64,000 bases of DNA from assembly GCF_000214355.1 (NCBI RefSeq), contig NC_015577.1, positions 2,657,389 through 2,721,388 on the forward strand, read 5' to 3'. The notes under the pieces are model-generated. The model ran no database searches, had not been told where the DNA came from, and saw only the letters and a list, made by a program, of their open reading frames with translations. This stretch comes from Leadbettera azotonutricia ZAS-9. GTDB taxonomy: Bacteria > Spirochaetota > Spirochaetia > Treponematales > Breznakiellaceae. The first letter of the stretch is position 1. Every line of letters starts with the position of its first letter. Made by a program: the position numbers and the translations under genes. Positions 43,990-53,067 of the stretch are shown piece after piece.

Positions 43990-46092
43990 CTAGTTCGCCG
44001 CCGGATAATTCAGGGGCAAATTAGTTCCCAGAATCAGCCTGCGCTGATGATCCGGTTCAAAATACAACTGTTCCATGAACATGCTCTGGTGTCCCCAGGA
44101 ATACAGGTTAACCGGCAGCCCGGGCTGCACGTTCTTCATATATTTATTGAGGAGCTGGCCATAGGACACGGTTACAACACCGATGTTTGTGGCGTTTTCA
44201 GTCCACACCTTGTTGTACTCCGCCATTAACTGGCGCTGTTTGGCTGCATCGGTTTCCGTAGCAAATGCTGTGGTAATCCTGTTGAGCTCTGTTTCGAAAG
44301 GCATGGCATCGCCTGAGGTCTTAATCTTATAGTGATTGTACATCATGTTGTCATCAGTAGGACTAAGCTGGGCGGGGAAAGCATTGGGTACAAGCTGGGG
44401 AGAATCGTAGCGGTAGGATTTCATATCCCACTTGCCGTTCAATTCCGTTTCGCTGATGGCAGTCCCGGTAAGGACTTTCATGGTCAGCTTGATACCGATA
44501 GCCTGGAACATGGGAATTGCCGCCTGGGCAATATCAATCTCGTTCCCCAGATCCTGCTGGGCAAGAAGCTGGATTTCGATAGTCTTTCCGGCCAGGGGGC
44601 CTTCGGGATACCCGAGATAGCCTTCGCTGTTGGTCTTTAAGCCAAGGCTCGCAAGAATGGCCTTGGCGGTTTCCACATTGTAGGGCAGATACACTACAGA
44701 TTCCCGGGTGTAAAGGGGGCTGGCCGGCAAAAGGCCGCCGCCCCATGCGCGGTAGAAGGGACCGGCGGCCAGGGACGCCGCAATACCGTCACGGTCAAGG
44801 GCCATGGTCAGAGCCTGGCGGAAGCGGATATCCCGGAACAATGCCCGGTTAGCCTTGTCCTGATCGGTAGATACGCCGAATTTGGTGTCGTAGTTGAATT
44901 CCATACCATAGGCGTGACTGTCGCCCTGCCAGTCTACGCGGAAAGGAGCGTTGGGATCGGCAGCGCTGCGGGCCACGTCGTCATAGCTTTCACCGACATT
45001 TGAAAGGTCGCAGGTGCCGGCCATGGTATTCATGGTCCGCGCCAGGGAATTAGTAGCATAGGTAAAGTGTACTTCATCTATATAGGGAAGCTGGCGTCCA
45101 TCGGAGTCGACCTTCCAATAATAGGGATTCCGCTTGAACACCAGGAGTTCGTCAGTCCGGTATTCCGTAGGAACCCAGGGGCCAAGTACGGGAACGGGAA
45201 GCGCTGTGGGCTTTCCTGCGCTGCGGAATGAGCTGTAGGTAGCGTTGCTGTTGTACTTGGGATGATGGGGTTTATAGTAATGGGCAGGCGCAACATAGAA
45301 CCTGTCGTCCGCCATTGCCCAGAGCAGATATACCGGGAAGGGTTCGGCGAAGGTCCATTTGATCTGATAGTCGTTTACCTTTTCCAGCTTGGTGGGCTTT
45401 CCGCCTACTGCCCAGGTTCCGGGGCTTGACCGGCCGGCTACGTTGGGATCATTGATATTATCTTCCCAAGTATACATTACGTCATCGGCAGTAAAAGGCT
45501 GTCCATCGGACCATTTGGCGCCTTTGATCAGGTCCATGGTCAGGGTAAGGCCGTCACTGGACCAGGTCCAACCGGTGGCCAGTGCCGGGAAGGGCTCGTT
45601 GGCATCGCTCCGCAAATATGCAGGACCGGATGAAAGCAGACACTGGGATACAATCGCTTCGATACCGAACCAACCGTTTACCGCACCGGCGCCGAAGTTC
45701 CATCCTTCGATGGGTACTGCAAATACATTGGCAAACACGCCGCCGTAGGGGCCGGGGCCGTCAGCCATAAAACTGGTTTTAATAACCTGAGGCGTTTCGG
45801 GAAGCCGCTGATTGACCGGCGGGAGCTTTCCCTGATTCACCTGGGCGGTTACATAATCGGGTTCCGAATACTTGGGCAGACTCCTGTATTCAATTACCTG
45901 ATCCAGAGCGTACCGTTTGATTTTCGCGGAACTGTCCAGAGGACTGGGGTTTACCGGATAGGGAATAGGAGTTACCACGACGCTGCCGCCGCTTTCGCTC
46001 CCTCCGGTACTTTTAGACTTGCCGCCACACGCGGTAACCGTCATAATCAATGCGGCTGCCACCATTAGCGGAATTAAGACCTTCTTCATCAT
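43990..46092 (-). CDS. Family-5 substrate-binding lipoprotein of the second ABC transporter
   Basis: A 700-aa lipoprotein. The preferred start is the ATG pair at 46092, with GGAGG five bases upstream. The signal peptide ends in the lipobox VTAC with Cys22. The SBP_bac_5 core is present, for example GAKWSDGQPFTADDVMYTW and LPYIDEVHFTY. It is about 150 residues longer than a standard peptide-binding protein, as in oligosaccharide-binding family-5 proteins. It is encoded between oppD and oppB. Confidence 0.88.
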   Translation of the reverse strand: MMKKVLIPLMVAAALIMTVTACGGKSKSTGGSESGGSVVVTPIPYPVNPSPLDSSAKIKRYALDQVIEYRSLPKYSEPDYVTAQVNQGKLPPVNQRLPETPQVIKTSFMADGPGPYGGVFANVFAVPIEGWNFGAGAVNGWFGIEAIVSQCLLSSGPAYLRSDANEPFPALATGWTWSSDGLTLTMDLIKGAKWSDGQPFTADDVMYTWEDNINDPNVAGRSSPGTWAVGGKPTKLEKVNDYQIKWTFAEPFPVYLLWAMADDRFYVAPAHYYKPHHPKYNSNATYSSFRSAGKPTALPVPVLGPWVPTEYRTDELLVFKRNPYYWKVDSDGRQLPYIDEVHFTYATNSLARTMNTMAGTCDLSNVGESYDDVARSAADPNAPFRVDWQGDSHAYGMEFNYDTKFGVSTDQDKANRALFRDIRFRQALTMALDRDGIAASLAAGPFYRAWGGGLLPASPLYTRESVVYLPYNVETAKAILASLGLKTNSEGYLGYPEGPLAGKTIEIQLLAQQDLGNEIDIAQAAIPMFQAIGIKLTMKVLTGTAISETELNGKWDMKSYRYDSPQLVPNAFPAQLSPTDDNMMYNHYKIKTSGDAMPFETELNRITTAFATETDAAKQRQLMAEYNKVWTENATNIGVVTVSYGQLLNKYMKNVQPGLPVNLYSWGHQSMFMEQLYFEPDHQRRLILGTNLPLNYPAAN

Positions 46093-46133
46093 TTTTTCCT
46101 CCAAAATATATTTACCACGCCATACGGCATGGT

Positions 46134-47129
46134 TTAATGCTCATAGTAACAGGCTGCAAAATGACCGGGGCTCACTTCCCGCAAGGGAGGTAAGCCCTTG
46201 TCGCAGTCCGGCCCTTTGCGATCGCAGCGGGGTTTAAAAGCGCATTCGGTCAATTCTTCTGTGGGACTCGGAACCATGCCGGGTATGGGGATGAGCTTTT
46301 TCTGCTTTTTCTGGCCCAGAACCGGCACAGAATTAAGAAGCCCCCGGGTATAGGGGTGCAGGGGATTCTCGAAAAGTTCATGGGTAGGCGCCTGTTCCAC
46401 GATCTTTCCCAGATACATTACCGCCGTATCGTCGGCGATGTCCGAAATGACCCCCAGGTTGTGGGTGATCATAATAATAGAAGAATCGAAACTTTCCTGG
46501 AGCTGGGCCATAAGATCCAGGATCTGGGCCTGCACCGTTACGTCCAGGGCGGTGGTGGGCTCATCGGCAATTAAAATAGAAGGATTGCAGGACATGGCCA
46601 GGGCAATCATGACCCTCTGGCGCATACCCCCGGAAAGCTGGTGAGGGTACTGCTTGATCCGGGTTTCGGGGGCGCTCAGATGAACTTTGTGAAGCATATC
46701 CAGAGCAACCCCAAGGGCGTCCTTCTTGGAGAGCCGCTGGTGGAGCATAACACTTTCCGCTATCTGGTCCCCGATATTATAGATGGGGTTAAGGGAAGTC
46801 ATGGGTTCCTGGAAGATCATGGCGATCTCGGCACCCCGGATGCTCCGCATGGCCGGCCCTTTGGCGCTTAACTGAGCAATATCCACCACATCGCCATCGC
46901 GGCGCCGCAGATTGATGCTGCCTCCAGTGATCTTCCCCGGAGGGGACTGGATCAGCCGCATAATGGCCATGGCGGTGATGCTCTTTCCGCAACCCGACTC
47001 GCCGACTATACCCAGGGTCCTTTTCCGGTTCAGGGAAAAAGAAACACCCTCAACGGCCCGTACGGTTACCTGCTCTAATTCAAAGTGGACATGCAGATCT
47101 TTTACTTCAAGAATAGCGGAATCATTCAT
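46134..47129 (-). CDS. Oligopeptide-family ABC transporter ATPase (OppD type)
   Basis: A 331-aa ATPase with Walker A GESGCGKS, an LSGGMRQR signature and IADEPTTALD, plus the C-terminal CAFKPRC motif. It is the first gene of the catabolic operon, divergent from the AraC regulator across about 130 bases. Its partner ATPase is the OppF-like gene at 40801. Confidence 0.9.
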   Translation of the reverse strand: MNDSAILEVKDLHVHFELEQVTVRAVEGVSFSLNRKRTLGIVGESGCGKSITAMAIMRLIQSPPGKITGGSINLRRRDGDVVDIAQLSAKGPAMRSIRGAEIAMIFQEPMTSLNPIYNIGDQIAESVMLHQRLSKKDALGVALDMLHKVHLSAPETRIKQYPHQLSGGMRQRVMIALAMSCNPSILIADEPTTALDVTVQAQILDLMAQLQESFDSSIIMITHNLGVISDIADDTAVMYLGKIVEQAPTHELFENPLHPYTRGLLNSVPVLGQKKQKKLIPIPGMVPSPTEELTECAFKPRCDRKGPDCDKGLPPLREVSPGHFAACYYEH

Positions 47130-47200
47130 GCCCCCAACTCCGGTAATTTCATATATATGATAGCGTACTATGGATCTTGCAAATGCAAAATATGCTATTT

Positions 47201-47216
47201 GTGCTTTTTATAGCAC
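47201..47216. promoter_or_regulatory. Candidate operator in the divergent AraC/opp control region
   Basis: GTGCT (47201-47205) and AGCAC (47212-47216) form an inverted repeat. A second loose pair, GCAAAT near 47179 and ATTTG at 47197-47201, lies next to it. The whole 47130-47257 gap is AT-rich and holds the promoters for both directions. The AraC-family regulator encoded on the right is the likely binder; this is inference. Confidence 0.4.
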
Positions 47217-47257
47217 TATTGTACTTTTTCGTTTTTTTTTGTACATTTATCCTAATT

Positions 47258-48142
47258 ATGGAATTGGACTTTTCTAGCCTGCCCCTTATCCGGAAAAATT
47301 CCCGGTATTCAAACCGGAAATTTCCCCTCCATACTCTGACCAGCCTTTCGGGGCACAGTAGAGAAACCGATACCAGCTATTACAATGACTGCAGACGCCG
47401 GGGTATTTCCTATTATATGGTTTTGCAATACACCTTATCAGGCCGGGGGCGTATTGACCTGAAGGATCGCAGCAGGGATCTTCTCCCGGGCTCCCTGATG
47501 GTCCTCTCGGTTCCCGGAGAGCAGGTTTATTATCTTCCGGAAGATTCTGAATACTGGGAATTCGTTTTCCTGGTGCTGGTAGGCCGGGACGCAAGCCGAA
47601 CCATCAAGGCGGTGGAAAGCAGCCGGGGGAATATCCTGGACTCTGCCGGAATCCCCAGGACCATGGAGCTCTGTTACAGGCTAATCCAGGACCTTTTTGC
47701 CGGGAAAATTGCAAACCCCTTCGACAATTCTTCCCGGAGCTACGAACTCTGCATGGCCCTGATGGAAGAAACCGGTAACACCAAGGATATACAGGATATC
47801 CGCAGCATCCGGGAAAAACAGTCCTTTGAGGATCTCCTGGTACTCATGCAGGATAATCTCTACCGGGACATCCCGGTGGAAGAAATGGCCGCCGCCGCGA
47901 ATCTTTCCCGTTCCCATTTTACCCGGCTCTTTGCCCGGGCAACCGGAAAGAGCCCCCGGCAGTATCTGGAGGAACTGCGGCTAAAAACCGCCCTGGATAT
48001 GCTTTGCAGCGAAAATTTCAATATAAAAGAAACAGCCGCCCAGGTGGGCATCCGGGACGTGAACTACTTCTGCAGGCTTTTCAAAAAACGTTTTGGAATT
48101 AGTCCCGGTGTATACCGAAACCGTTCCTATTGGGAACGCTAG
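47258..48142 (+). CDS. AraC-family transcriptional regulator of the catabolic operon
   Basis: A 294-aa regulator starting at ATG 47258; no clear ribosome site precedes it. The N-terminal half (residues about 45-120) is a cupin-like ligand-sensing domain with YYMVLQYTLSGRGRIDL and PGSLMVLSVPGEQVYYLP. The C-terminal double helix-turn-helix is at about 190-290: MAAAANLSRSHFTRLFARATGKSP-type block and the recognition segment DVNYFCRLFKKRFGISPGVYR. It is transcribed divergently from oppD and probably activates the transporter, GH4 and URO-D genes in response to the imported glycoside. Confidence 0.9.
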   Translation: MELDFSSLPLIRKNSRYSNRKFPLHTLTSLSGHSRETDTSYYNDCRRRGISYYMVLQYTLSGRGRIDLKDRSRDLLPGSLMVLSVPGEQVYYLPEDSEYWEFVFLVLVGRDASRTIKAVESSRGNILDSAGIPRTMELCYRLIQDLFAGKIANPFDNSSRSYELCMALMEETGNTKDIQDIRSIREKQSFEDLLVLMQDNLYRDIPVEEMAAAANLSRSHFTRLFARATGKSPRQYLEELRLKTALDMLCSENFNIKETAAQVGIRDVNYFCRLFKKRFGISPGVYRNRSYWER

Positions 48143-48144
48143 GG

Positions 48145-49908
48145 CTACATAATCTCCAAAAATGGTATACACACCAGATTCAGCGCGTCCCTCAGCACCC
48201 GGAGCACTCCCCGGCTCAGGGCCAGGCGGGCCTCGGCGAGAGCCGGATTTTCCGTGTTCAATATGGGGCAGTCGTGGTAAAAACGGCTGAATGTCCGGGA
48301 CACTTCGTAGAGATAGGCCGCAAGGAAAGAGGGATCCATACCGACTGCGGCGGCAGCCACCGCATCGTTATAGCCCCCAAGTACTTTGATCAGTTCCCAC
48401 TCGGCGTCGCTTGTAAGGAGTGAAAAGTCAGCTTCCCCTGCCTTGCCTGAAGAATTTTTCGCGGCAGAATCCTCAGCCTTTCTCAATAATGAAGAAATCC
48501 GGGCGCCCATGTACTGGAGATAGGGGCCGGTGTTGCCGTTGAAGGAAAGGGATTCTTTGGGATCAAAGAGCATATCCTTTGCAGGGGACACCTGGAGCAG
48601 AAAATAATGAAGCGCCCCAAGGGCGATTTTTTCCGCCACTTCAGAGGCCTCCCCTACGGCATCCTCCCTGTCCTTGCTGCGTATCTCCGTGAGGGCCATT
48701 TCTTTGAGGCTGTCGATGAGGTCGTCGGCGTCCACCACAGTGCCCTCGCGGCTCTTCATCTTCCCTTCGGGGAGATTCACCATGCCGTAGGAAAGGTGGT
48801 AGAGGTTTTTTGCCCAGACAAAGCCAAGCTTGTCCAGAATGGTAAAGAGTACCTTGAAATGGTACTGCTGTTCGGAACCCACCACAAAGACGAGGCGGTC
48901 AAAAGGCCAGTCCTTGTGCCTGTAAATGGCAGTCCCGATATCCTGGGTTATATAAATGGAAGTGCCGTCTTTGCGGAGCAGCACCTTCTTGTCGAGTTTT
49001 TCTGCGGTAAGATCCACCTGCACCGAGCCGTCCTCTTCGCGGTAGAAGATGCCCTTTTCGAGGCCTTTGAGAATTTCGTCCTTACCCAAAAGATAGGTTT
49101 GGCTTTCGTAGTAATACTGATCAAAGGAAACGCCCGTGCGTTCGTAGGTCTGCTTCATGCCGTTCACGGTCCAGGCGTTCATCTTCTTCCAGAGCTCTAC
49201 GGTTTCAGGGTCCCCGGCTTCCCATTTGCGGAGCATATCCTGAGCCCGCTCTTCGGCGCCTTTATCTTCCTGGCTCATCTTGTGAAATTTAACATACCAG
49301 TCGCCCACAAAGTGGTCACTCTTCAGATGTTCCGACTCGGGGGTCTTGCCTTCACCGAATTCCTTGTAAGCCAACATGGATTTGCAGATATGGACGCCCC
49401 TGTCGTTGATGATGCAGACCTTCCGTACCTCGGCCCCGCAGGCCGCCAGAATGCGGGAAACGCTTTCGCCCAGCACATCATTCCTGAGGTGCCCCAGATG
49501 AAGGGGCTTATTGGTATTGGGACTTGAAAATTCCACCATGATGCGCTGCCCGGAAAGATTTCCGGGCCTGCCATAGGGACTCTTTTCTGCCAGAACTTCG
49601 GGCAGTATGGCGGCGGCTGTCCCTGCCCTGTCCAGCCTGACATTCACATAAGGCCCCTCAGCAGTAAAACTACTGCCCGCTTGTGCGGTAAGTTTTTCGC
49701 ACACCATTGCTGCGATCTGGGGCGGTCCTTTGCGGAGGCGTTTGGCATAGCCGAACATGGGGAAGCCTAAATCGCCCATTTCGGGCCTGGGGGGGATTTC
49801 CGTCACAATGTCGGCGGGTTTTACATCTTCATCCTGCCCTGCATCGTGCAGGAGGGCGTTTACTGCCCCGGCAATGCGGATCTTCCAGGGTTCTTTATAA
49901 TCGTGCAT
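48145..49908 (-). CDS. argS: Arginyl-tRNA synthetase
   Basis: A 587-aa class I synthetase. The N-terminal Add-1 domain has EIPPRPEMGDLGFPMF. The HIGH signature is HLGHL within SSPNTNKPLHLGHLRNDV, and the KMSKS region reads GKMKSREGT. The DALR anticodon-binding domain ends the protein. It charges tRNA-Arg. It ends two bases from the AraC regulator stop, convergently, and follows pgeF on the same strand after about 45 bases. Confidence 0.96.
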   Translation of the reverse strand: MHDYKEPWKIRIAGAVNALLHDAGQDEDVKPADIVTEIPPRPEMGDLGFPMFGYAKRLRKGPPQIAAMVCEKLTAQAGSSFTAEGPYVNVRLDRAGTAAAILPEVLAEKSPYGRPGNLSGQRIMVEFSSPNTNKPLHLGHLRNDVLGESVSRILAACGAEVRKVCIINDRGVHICKSMLAYKEFGEGKTPESEHLKSDHFVGDWYVKFHKMSQEDKGAEERAQDMLRKWEAGDPETVELWKKMNAWTVNGMKQTYERTGVSFDQYYYESQTYLLGKDEILKGLEKGIFYREEDGSVQVDLTAEKLDKKVLLRKDGTSIYITQDIGTAIYRHKDWPFDRLVFVVGSEQQYHFKVLFTILDKLGFVWAKNLYHLSYGMVNLPEGKMKSREGTVVDADDLIDSLKEMALTEIRSKDREDAVGEASEVAEKIALGALHYFLLQVSPAKDMLFDPKESLSFNGNTGPYLQYMGARISSLLRKAEDSAAKNSSGKAGEADFSLLTSDAEWELIKVLGGYNDAVAAAAVGMDPSFLAAYLYEVSRTFSRFYHDCPILNTENPALAEARLALSRGVLRVLRDALNLVCIPFLEIM

Positions 49909-49953
49909 ATCAATTCCTTAAGCAAAAAATTTATTCGTGAGCCGGTTCTCGTA

Positions 49954-50748
49954 TTAAAAATACCCCAACAAGGCTGCCATGCGGGTAAACACGGTGCCCT
50001 CTTTCCTGAACGATCCCAGCCTATCATCAGTAAAAGTGCAATTACCGCAAACTGAAATATCCCTCAGGCCTGCCCTGGAGAGAAGCGCGGCATTTGCCGC
50101 CTGCAAATCAATGAAAAACTCTTTCCCTGTTTCTCCATTTTTCTCAATTGCTACAGGGCCCAATAAACTCTCGCCGCCGAATTCAGCAGAAAAGGTTTTA
50201 GCCCTTTCCTCATCTACCTTATAGCAGCAGGGCTTTATACAGGGACCAAGCACAGCAGCAACAGCCTCGGGTTTGGACCCCCAGTGTTCCTTCATAAGTT
50301 CCAGTGCCTTGATTGCAATGCCCGTGCCTTTCCACCCTGAATGGAGGAGGCTCATGGCGCCGCTTCCGGCATCATAAAGGAACACAGGCAGGCAGTCCGC
50401 AACAGTTACAGAAAGGGTAATATCCCTGTCCTTGCAGATCATCCCATCGGCTTCAATGCCAAAAGGCATGCTCCCCTTTTCAGCCAAAACCACATCCCGG
50501 GAGTGTACCTGCTTCAGGGCCAGGACCCGGGCGGGGTTTAGCCCAAGGCTGCGGAACAGGGCCAGCCTTGCAGGGTTTTCACTATCGCCGGGAGAATATA
50601 CCATATTTCCTGCTTTTCGTGAAGAAAGCGCGCAGCTTATCCCTTCTATCTTTTGCCCATCAGCCATGAAAGGAAAACGGGCGACAGGGAGCTTCCCTGC
50701 ACCAGCTTCAGAAAATTCAAGGTCGAAATGATAGATATTGGCAGGCAT
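49954..50748 (-). CDS. pgeF: PgeF/YfiH family protein (purine-nucleoside phosphorylase or peptidoglycan-editing factor)
   Basis: A 264-aa protein of the multi-copper polyphenol-oxidase-like family. The metal and catalytic residues appear in VKQVHSRDVV-like LKQVHSRDVV, VADCLPVFLYD, LLHSGWKGT and LGPCIKPCCYKV. E. coli YfiH/PgeF prevents misincorporation of serine in peptidoglycan; human FAMIN homologues act on purine nucleosides. Its start overlaps the stop of the upstream unknown gene by one base. Length is normal. Confidence 0.88.
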   Translation of the reverse strand: MPANIYHFDLEFSEAGAGKLPVARFPFMADGQKIEGISCALSSRKAGNMVYSPGDSENPARLALFRSLGLNPARVLALKQVHSRDVVLAEKGSMPFGIEADGMICKDRDITLSVTVADCLPVFLYDAGSGAMSLLHSGWKGTGIAIKALELMKEHWGSKPEAVAAVLGPCIKPCCYKVDEERAKTFSAEFGGESLLGPVAIEKNGETGKEFFIDLQAANAALLSRAGLRDISVCGNCTFTDDRLGSFRKEGTVFTRMAALLGYF

Positions 50749-52454
50749 CAGCGGCCTGCCTCCATGGCGTCTATGTCATCAAGGATCTGAATAACCATCT
50801 GAAATTTCTGCAATGATTCGCTGAGCCCTTTTGCAAATTCAGGGCCCTTGCCCGAAAGCTTATCCATGTTGGAAATGGCGTCATATTTCCCCTGGCTGTC
50901 CTTATTAACAATGCCATTGAGTATGTTGATCATGGATCGGGATGCCCGCCTCGCGGAGTCAACAATAGTAACGGCTTCCGAAGAAGCCTCCTCGATGACA
51001 ATCTGAATCTTGCGCCGCCTGACAGGCAGGGAAGACATGTCCTGCTTCATCTGGGAATACCGTTTGCCAAAATCACCAGAAGGGGAAATTTCCATTTCGA
51101 ATTTGCGTATGTCATCTTCGAGCTTGATGATCTCGTTATAGCTTTCGGTGAACTCGGTGCGGTTTTCCTTGCGGCGGAATTCCGCATCAATAAGTATGGG
51201 CCGCAGGAATTTGTTGATCTCGGCCATGAACACCACAGAATAAAAGGTGAGAAGGAAGGAGAGCGAAAAAGCGCCCTTGATGGGCAATCCATCGGGGTTG
51301 GCGTCCGACACGGTGTTCCCCAGGATCTTGAGGTTAGTGCCTTTCAAAAAATAGCGGAAGGAATTGAGCAGCTCCCGGTGCCTGCGGTCTCTCATGTAAT
51401 CCGCAAAAATGGCCTCGATGTGGCGCTTCCAGTATTCGCGGTATACAACAAACCAGTCCTCGCCGCCGGAAATCTCCCTGGGGCTAACGGCTATGTTCCG
51501 GCTGGAACAGCGGAGTATTTTGGTTAGGGGAACCTGCTTGTTGAATTCCCGTATCACCGCCAGGGCTTCCTCTGCCCTTGCAAGAAGCGCCCGTATCTCC
51601 TTATTGATGTCGAAGCCCGGCTCCCCTGTCTTTTCCTGGAGGAGGAAGATGAAAAGTGATTCCAAAAGGGGCATGGGCGGAATGTGTTTAAGGGAGAGGA
51701 GTATGTTATTAAGATTGATGAGGAGCTCCCTCACCACGCTGGCAGAACAGCTATGCCCGTCCACTGCAGCGTCAAAGCCGAAGGCCATGATAACCCGATC
51801 AAAAAGAAAGGATGCAAGCTCCTTAAGGCAGAAAAGGGATCGGGCATCAAAGTACATGGCACCCTTCATGTCATCGGTAACCCCTTCAAAGGCAGCATCC
51901 ATAGCCTTAAATGCCATCTGCCTGATTTCAAGCTCCTTGGCGTCGGGGTACTGTTCCCCCAGCTTATTGGGATCAGTTTCATTCTGAAGCTTCTTGTGCA
52001 CAGATACCATTTCCAGGGAACCCAGGAACCCGTAAAAAGCCCCTTTGTCCCGGTTAAAGCCCGCATCCAAAGCGGTGTAAAAAAACCGCGCCGCTTCTTT
52101 AAGGCTTTCCATCTGGCTGTAAAAAGCAGGCAACAGCCTGGCCCTCTGGAAATCGTAAAGCCCCGGGGACATTTCCTCGATCTGCCTCCCGATATCAGCT
52201 ACCTGCTTGTCTTCATAAAGCTTGACAGCGGGCACAGCCTTGATCAGGCTCAGGATAAAGTACCAAAGACGGAAATACCAGGGCAGCTTGACGTAGCGCT
52301 CTTCGCTCGCCAGAGTAGGCCCTTGATCGATATCTTCAATATAAAGAGGTTCCGGAGAAATATTAGACTGGCTCTTGAGTTTTTCCAGAAGGTTCTGCCT
52401 TTCATCCACCGAAAGACTCGACACCAGCTGGGTAAAATTCCCGCTTTCTGCCAT
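50748..52454 (-). CDS. Large protein of unknown function, probably a Treponema-specific family (DUF5312-like)
   Basis: A 568-aa protein. It resembles, from memory only, the Treponema-restricted family DUF5312. The N-terminal 70 residues include LPWYFRLWYFILSLIKAVPAVKLY, an amphipathic or membrane-contacting helix. The middle is helical, and residues about 440-520 are strongly charged and likely coiled coil (FTESYNEIIKLEDDIRKFEMEIS and MSSLPVRRRKIQIVIEEAS). No catalytic motif is visible and there is no signal peptide. It is translationally coupled to pgeF by a one-base overlap. Confidence 0.6.
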   Translation of the reverse strand: MAESGNFTQLVSSLSVDERQNLLEKLKSQSNISPEPLYIEDIDQGPTLASEERYVKLPWYFRLWYFILSLIKAVPAVKLYEDKQVADIGRQIEEMSPGLYDFQRARLLPAFYSQMESLKEAARFFYTALDAGFNRDKGAFYGFLGSLEMVSVHKKLQNETDPNKLGEQYPDAKELEIRQMAFKAMDAAFEGVTDDMKGAMYFDARSLFCLKELASFLFDRVIMAFGFDAAVDGHSCSASVVRELLINLNNILLSLKHIPPMPLLESLFIFLLQEKTGEPGFDINKEIRALLARAEEALAVIREFNKQVPLTKILRCSSRNIAVSPREISGGEDWFVVYREYWKRHIEAIFADYMRDRRHRELLNSFRYFLKGTNLKILGNTVSDANPDGLPIKGAFSLSFLLTFYSVVFMAEINKFLRPILIDAEFRRKENRTEFTESYNEIIKLEDDIRKFEMEISPSGDFGKRYSQMKQDMSSLPVRRRKIQIVIEEASSEAVTIVDSARRASRSMINILNGIVNKDSQGKYDAISNMDKLSGKGPEFAKGLSESLQKFQMVIQILDDIDAMEAGR

Positions 52455-52559
52455 TTAACTATTATTGACAAAAACAGCAAAAAATACTATAGTCATTTTG
52501 CATCATTTTTATCCGAGGACCATGCCGATAACAATACCCAGAATTCCGGGGGCCCTTAT

Positions 52560-52826
52560 TCAGTCCTTGCACGTGACTTTGCTGCCGGAAGAGGCAATAT
52601 AGTCGTCAATATCCTGTATGATGTATTGCTCTCCTGTGGTGTGTAAAGCTCCTGCGCAGTCAATGATATAATCAAGAACACCGTATTTATCAAAAAGGGA
52701 AATAACCTGTTTGCCCGTGTATTGTTTCGCAAATTTATAGGATTCAATGCAATAGGCTAAAAAATTGGTAGTATCCTGCAAAACCTTCGGTTTTTCTTCC
52801 AATTGAAAGTCATAAGGTGTATGCAT
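52560..52826 (-). CDS. DUF3791-like protein, third gene of a putative ADP-ribosyltransferase cassette
   Basis: An 88-aa protein starting at ATG 52826, one base after the preceding stop. It has the DUF3791 pattern: FLAYCIESYKFAKQYTGKQVISLFDKYGVLDYII then LHTTGEQYIIQDIDDYI. Such proteins are regularly encoded beside DUF3990 proteins in gut bacteria. They are likely the antitoxin or accessory component, which is inference. It is the last gene of the cassette and lies 105 bases from the unknown gene at 50748. Confidence 0.75.
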   Translation of the reverse strand: MHTPYDFQLEEKPKVLQDTTNFLAYCIESYKFAKQYTGKQVISLFDKYGVLDYIIDCAGALHTTGEQYIIQDIDDYIASSGSKVTCKD

Positions 52827-52827
52827 A

Positions 52828-53067
52828 TTATAATTCCTCCGGGTACTGTATAACACCGCAGTTAAGCTCCTGTTCCAGTAACGAATAAAGTGTTTCGGCG
52901 CTTAAATGCCATAATTTGCTTTCCTCGTTTTCCAACATTTCATAAAGACTTGAATTATAAAGTACATCCGCAGCCTCTTTACTACCTATACTCCGCTTTT
53001 CCATTAATTGCTGCAAAACAGCCGGAACTATGATGGCTAATAACGCGCTCAATTTTTCCTGGCTCAT
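52828..53067 (-). CDS. Small helical protein, middle gene of the cassette
   Basis: A 79-aa mostly helical protein. The start ATG overlaps the DUF3990 stop in an ATGA arrangement. The segment IGSKEAADVLYNSSLYEMLENEESKLWHLS (beginning at residue 27) looks like a short conserved middle. It fits the small proteins placed between DUF3990 and DUF3791 genes in other genomes. No catalytic motif. A role as antitoxin or adaptor is plausible but not shown. Confidence 0.65.
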   Translation of the reverse strand: MSQEKLSALLAIIVPAVLQQLMEKRSIGSKEAADVLYNSSLYEMLENEESKLWHLSAETLYSLLEQELNCGVIQYPEEL

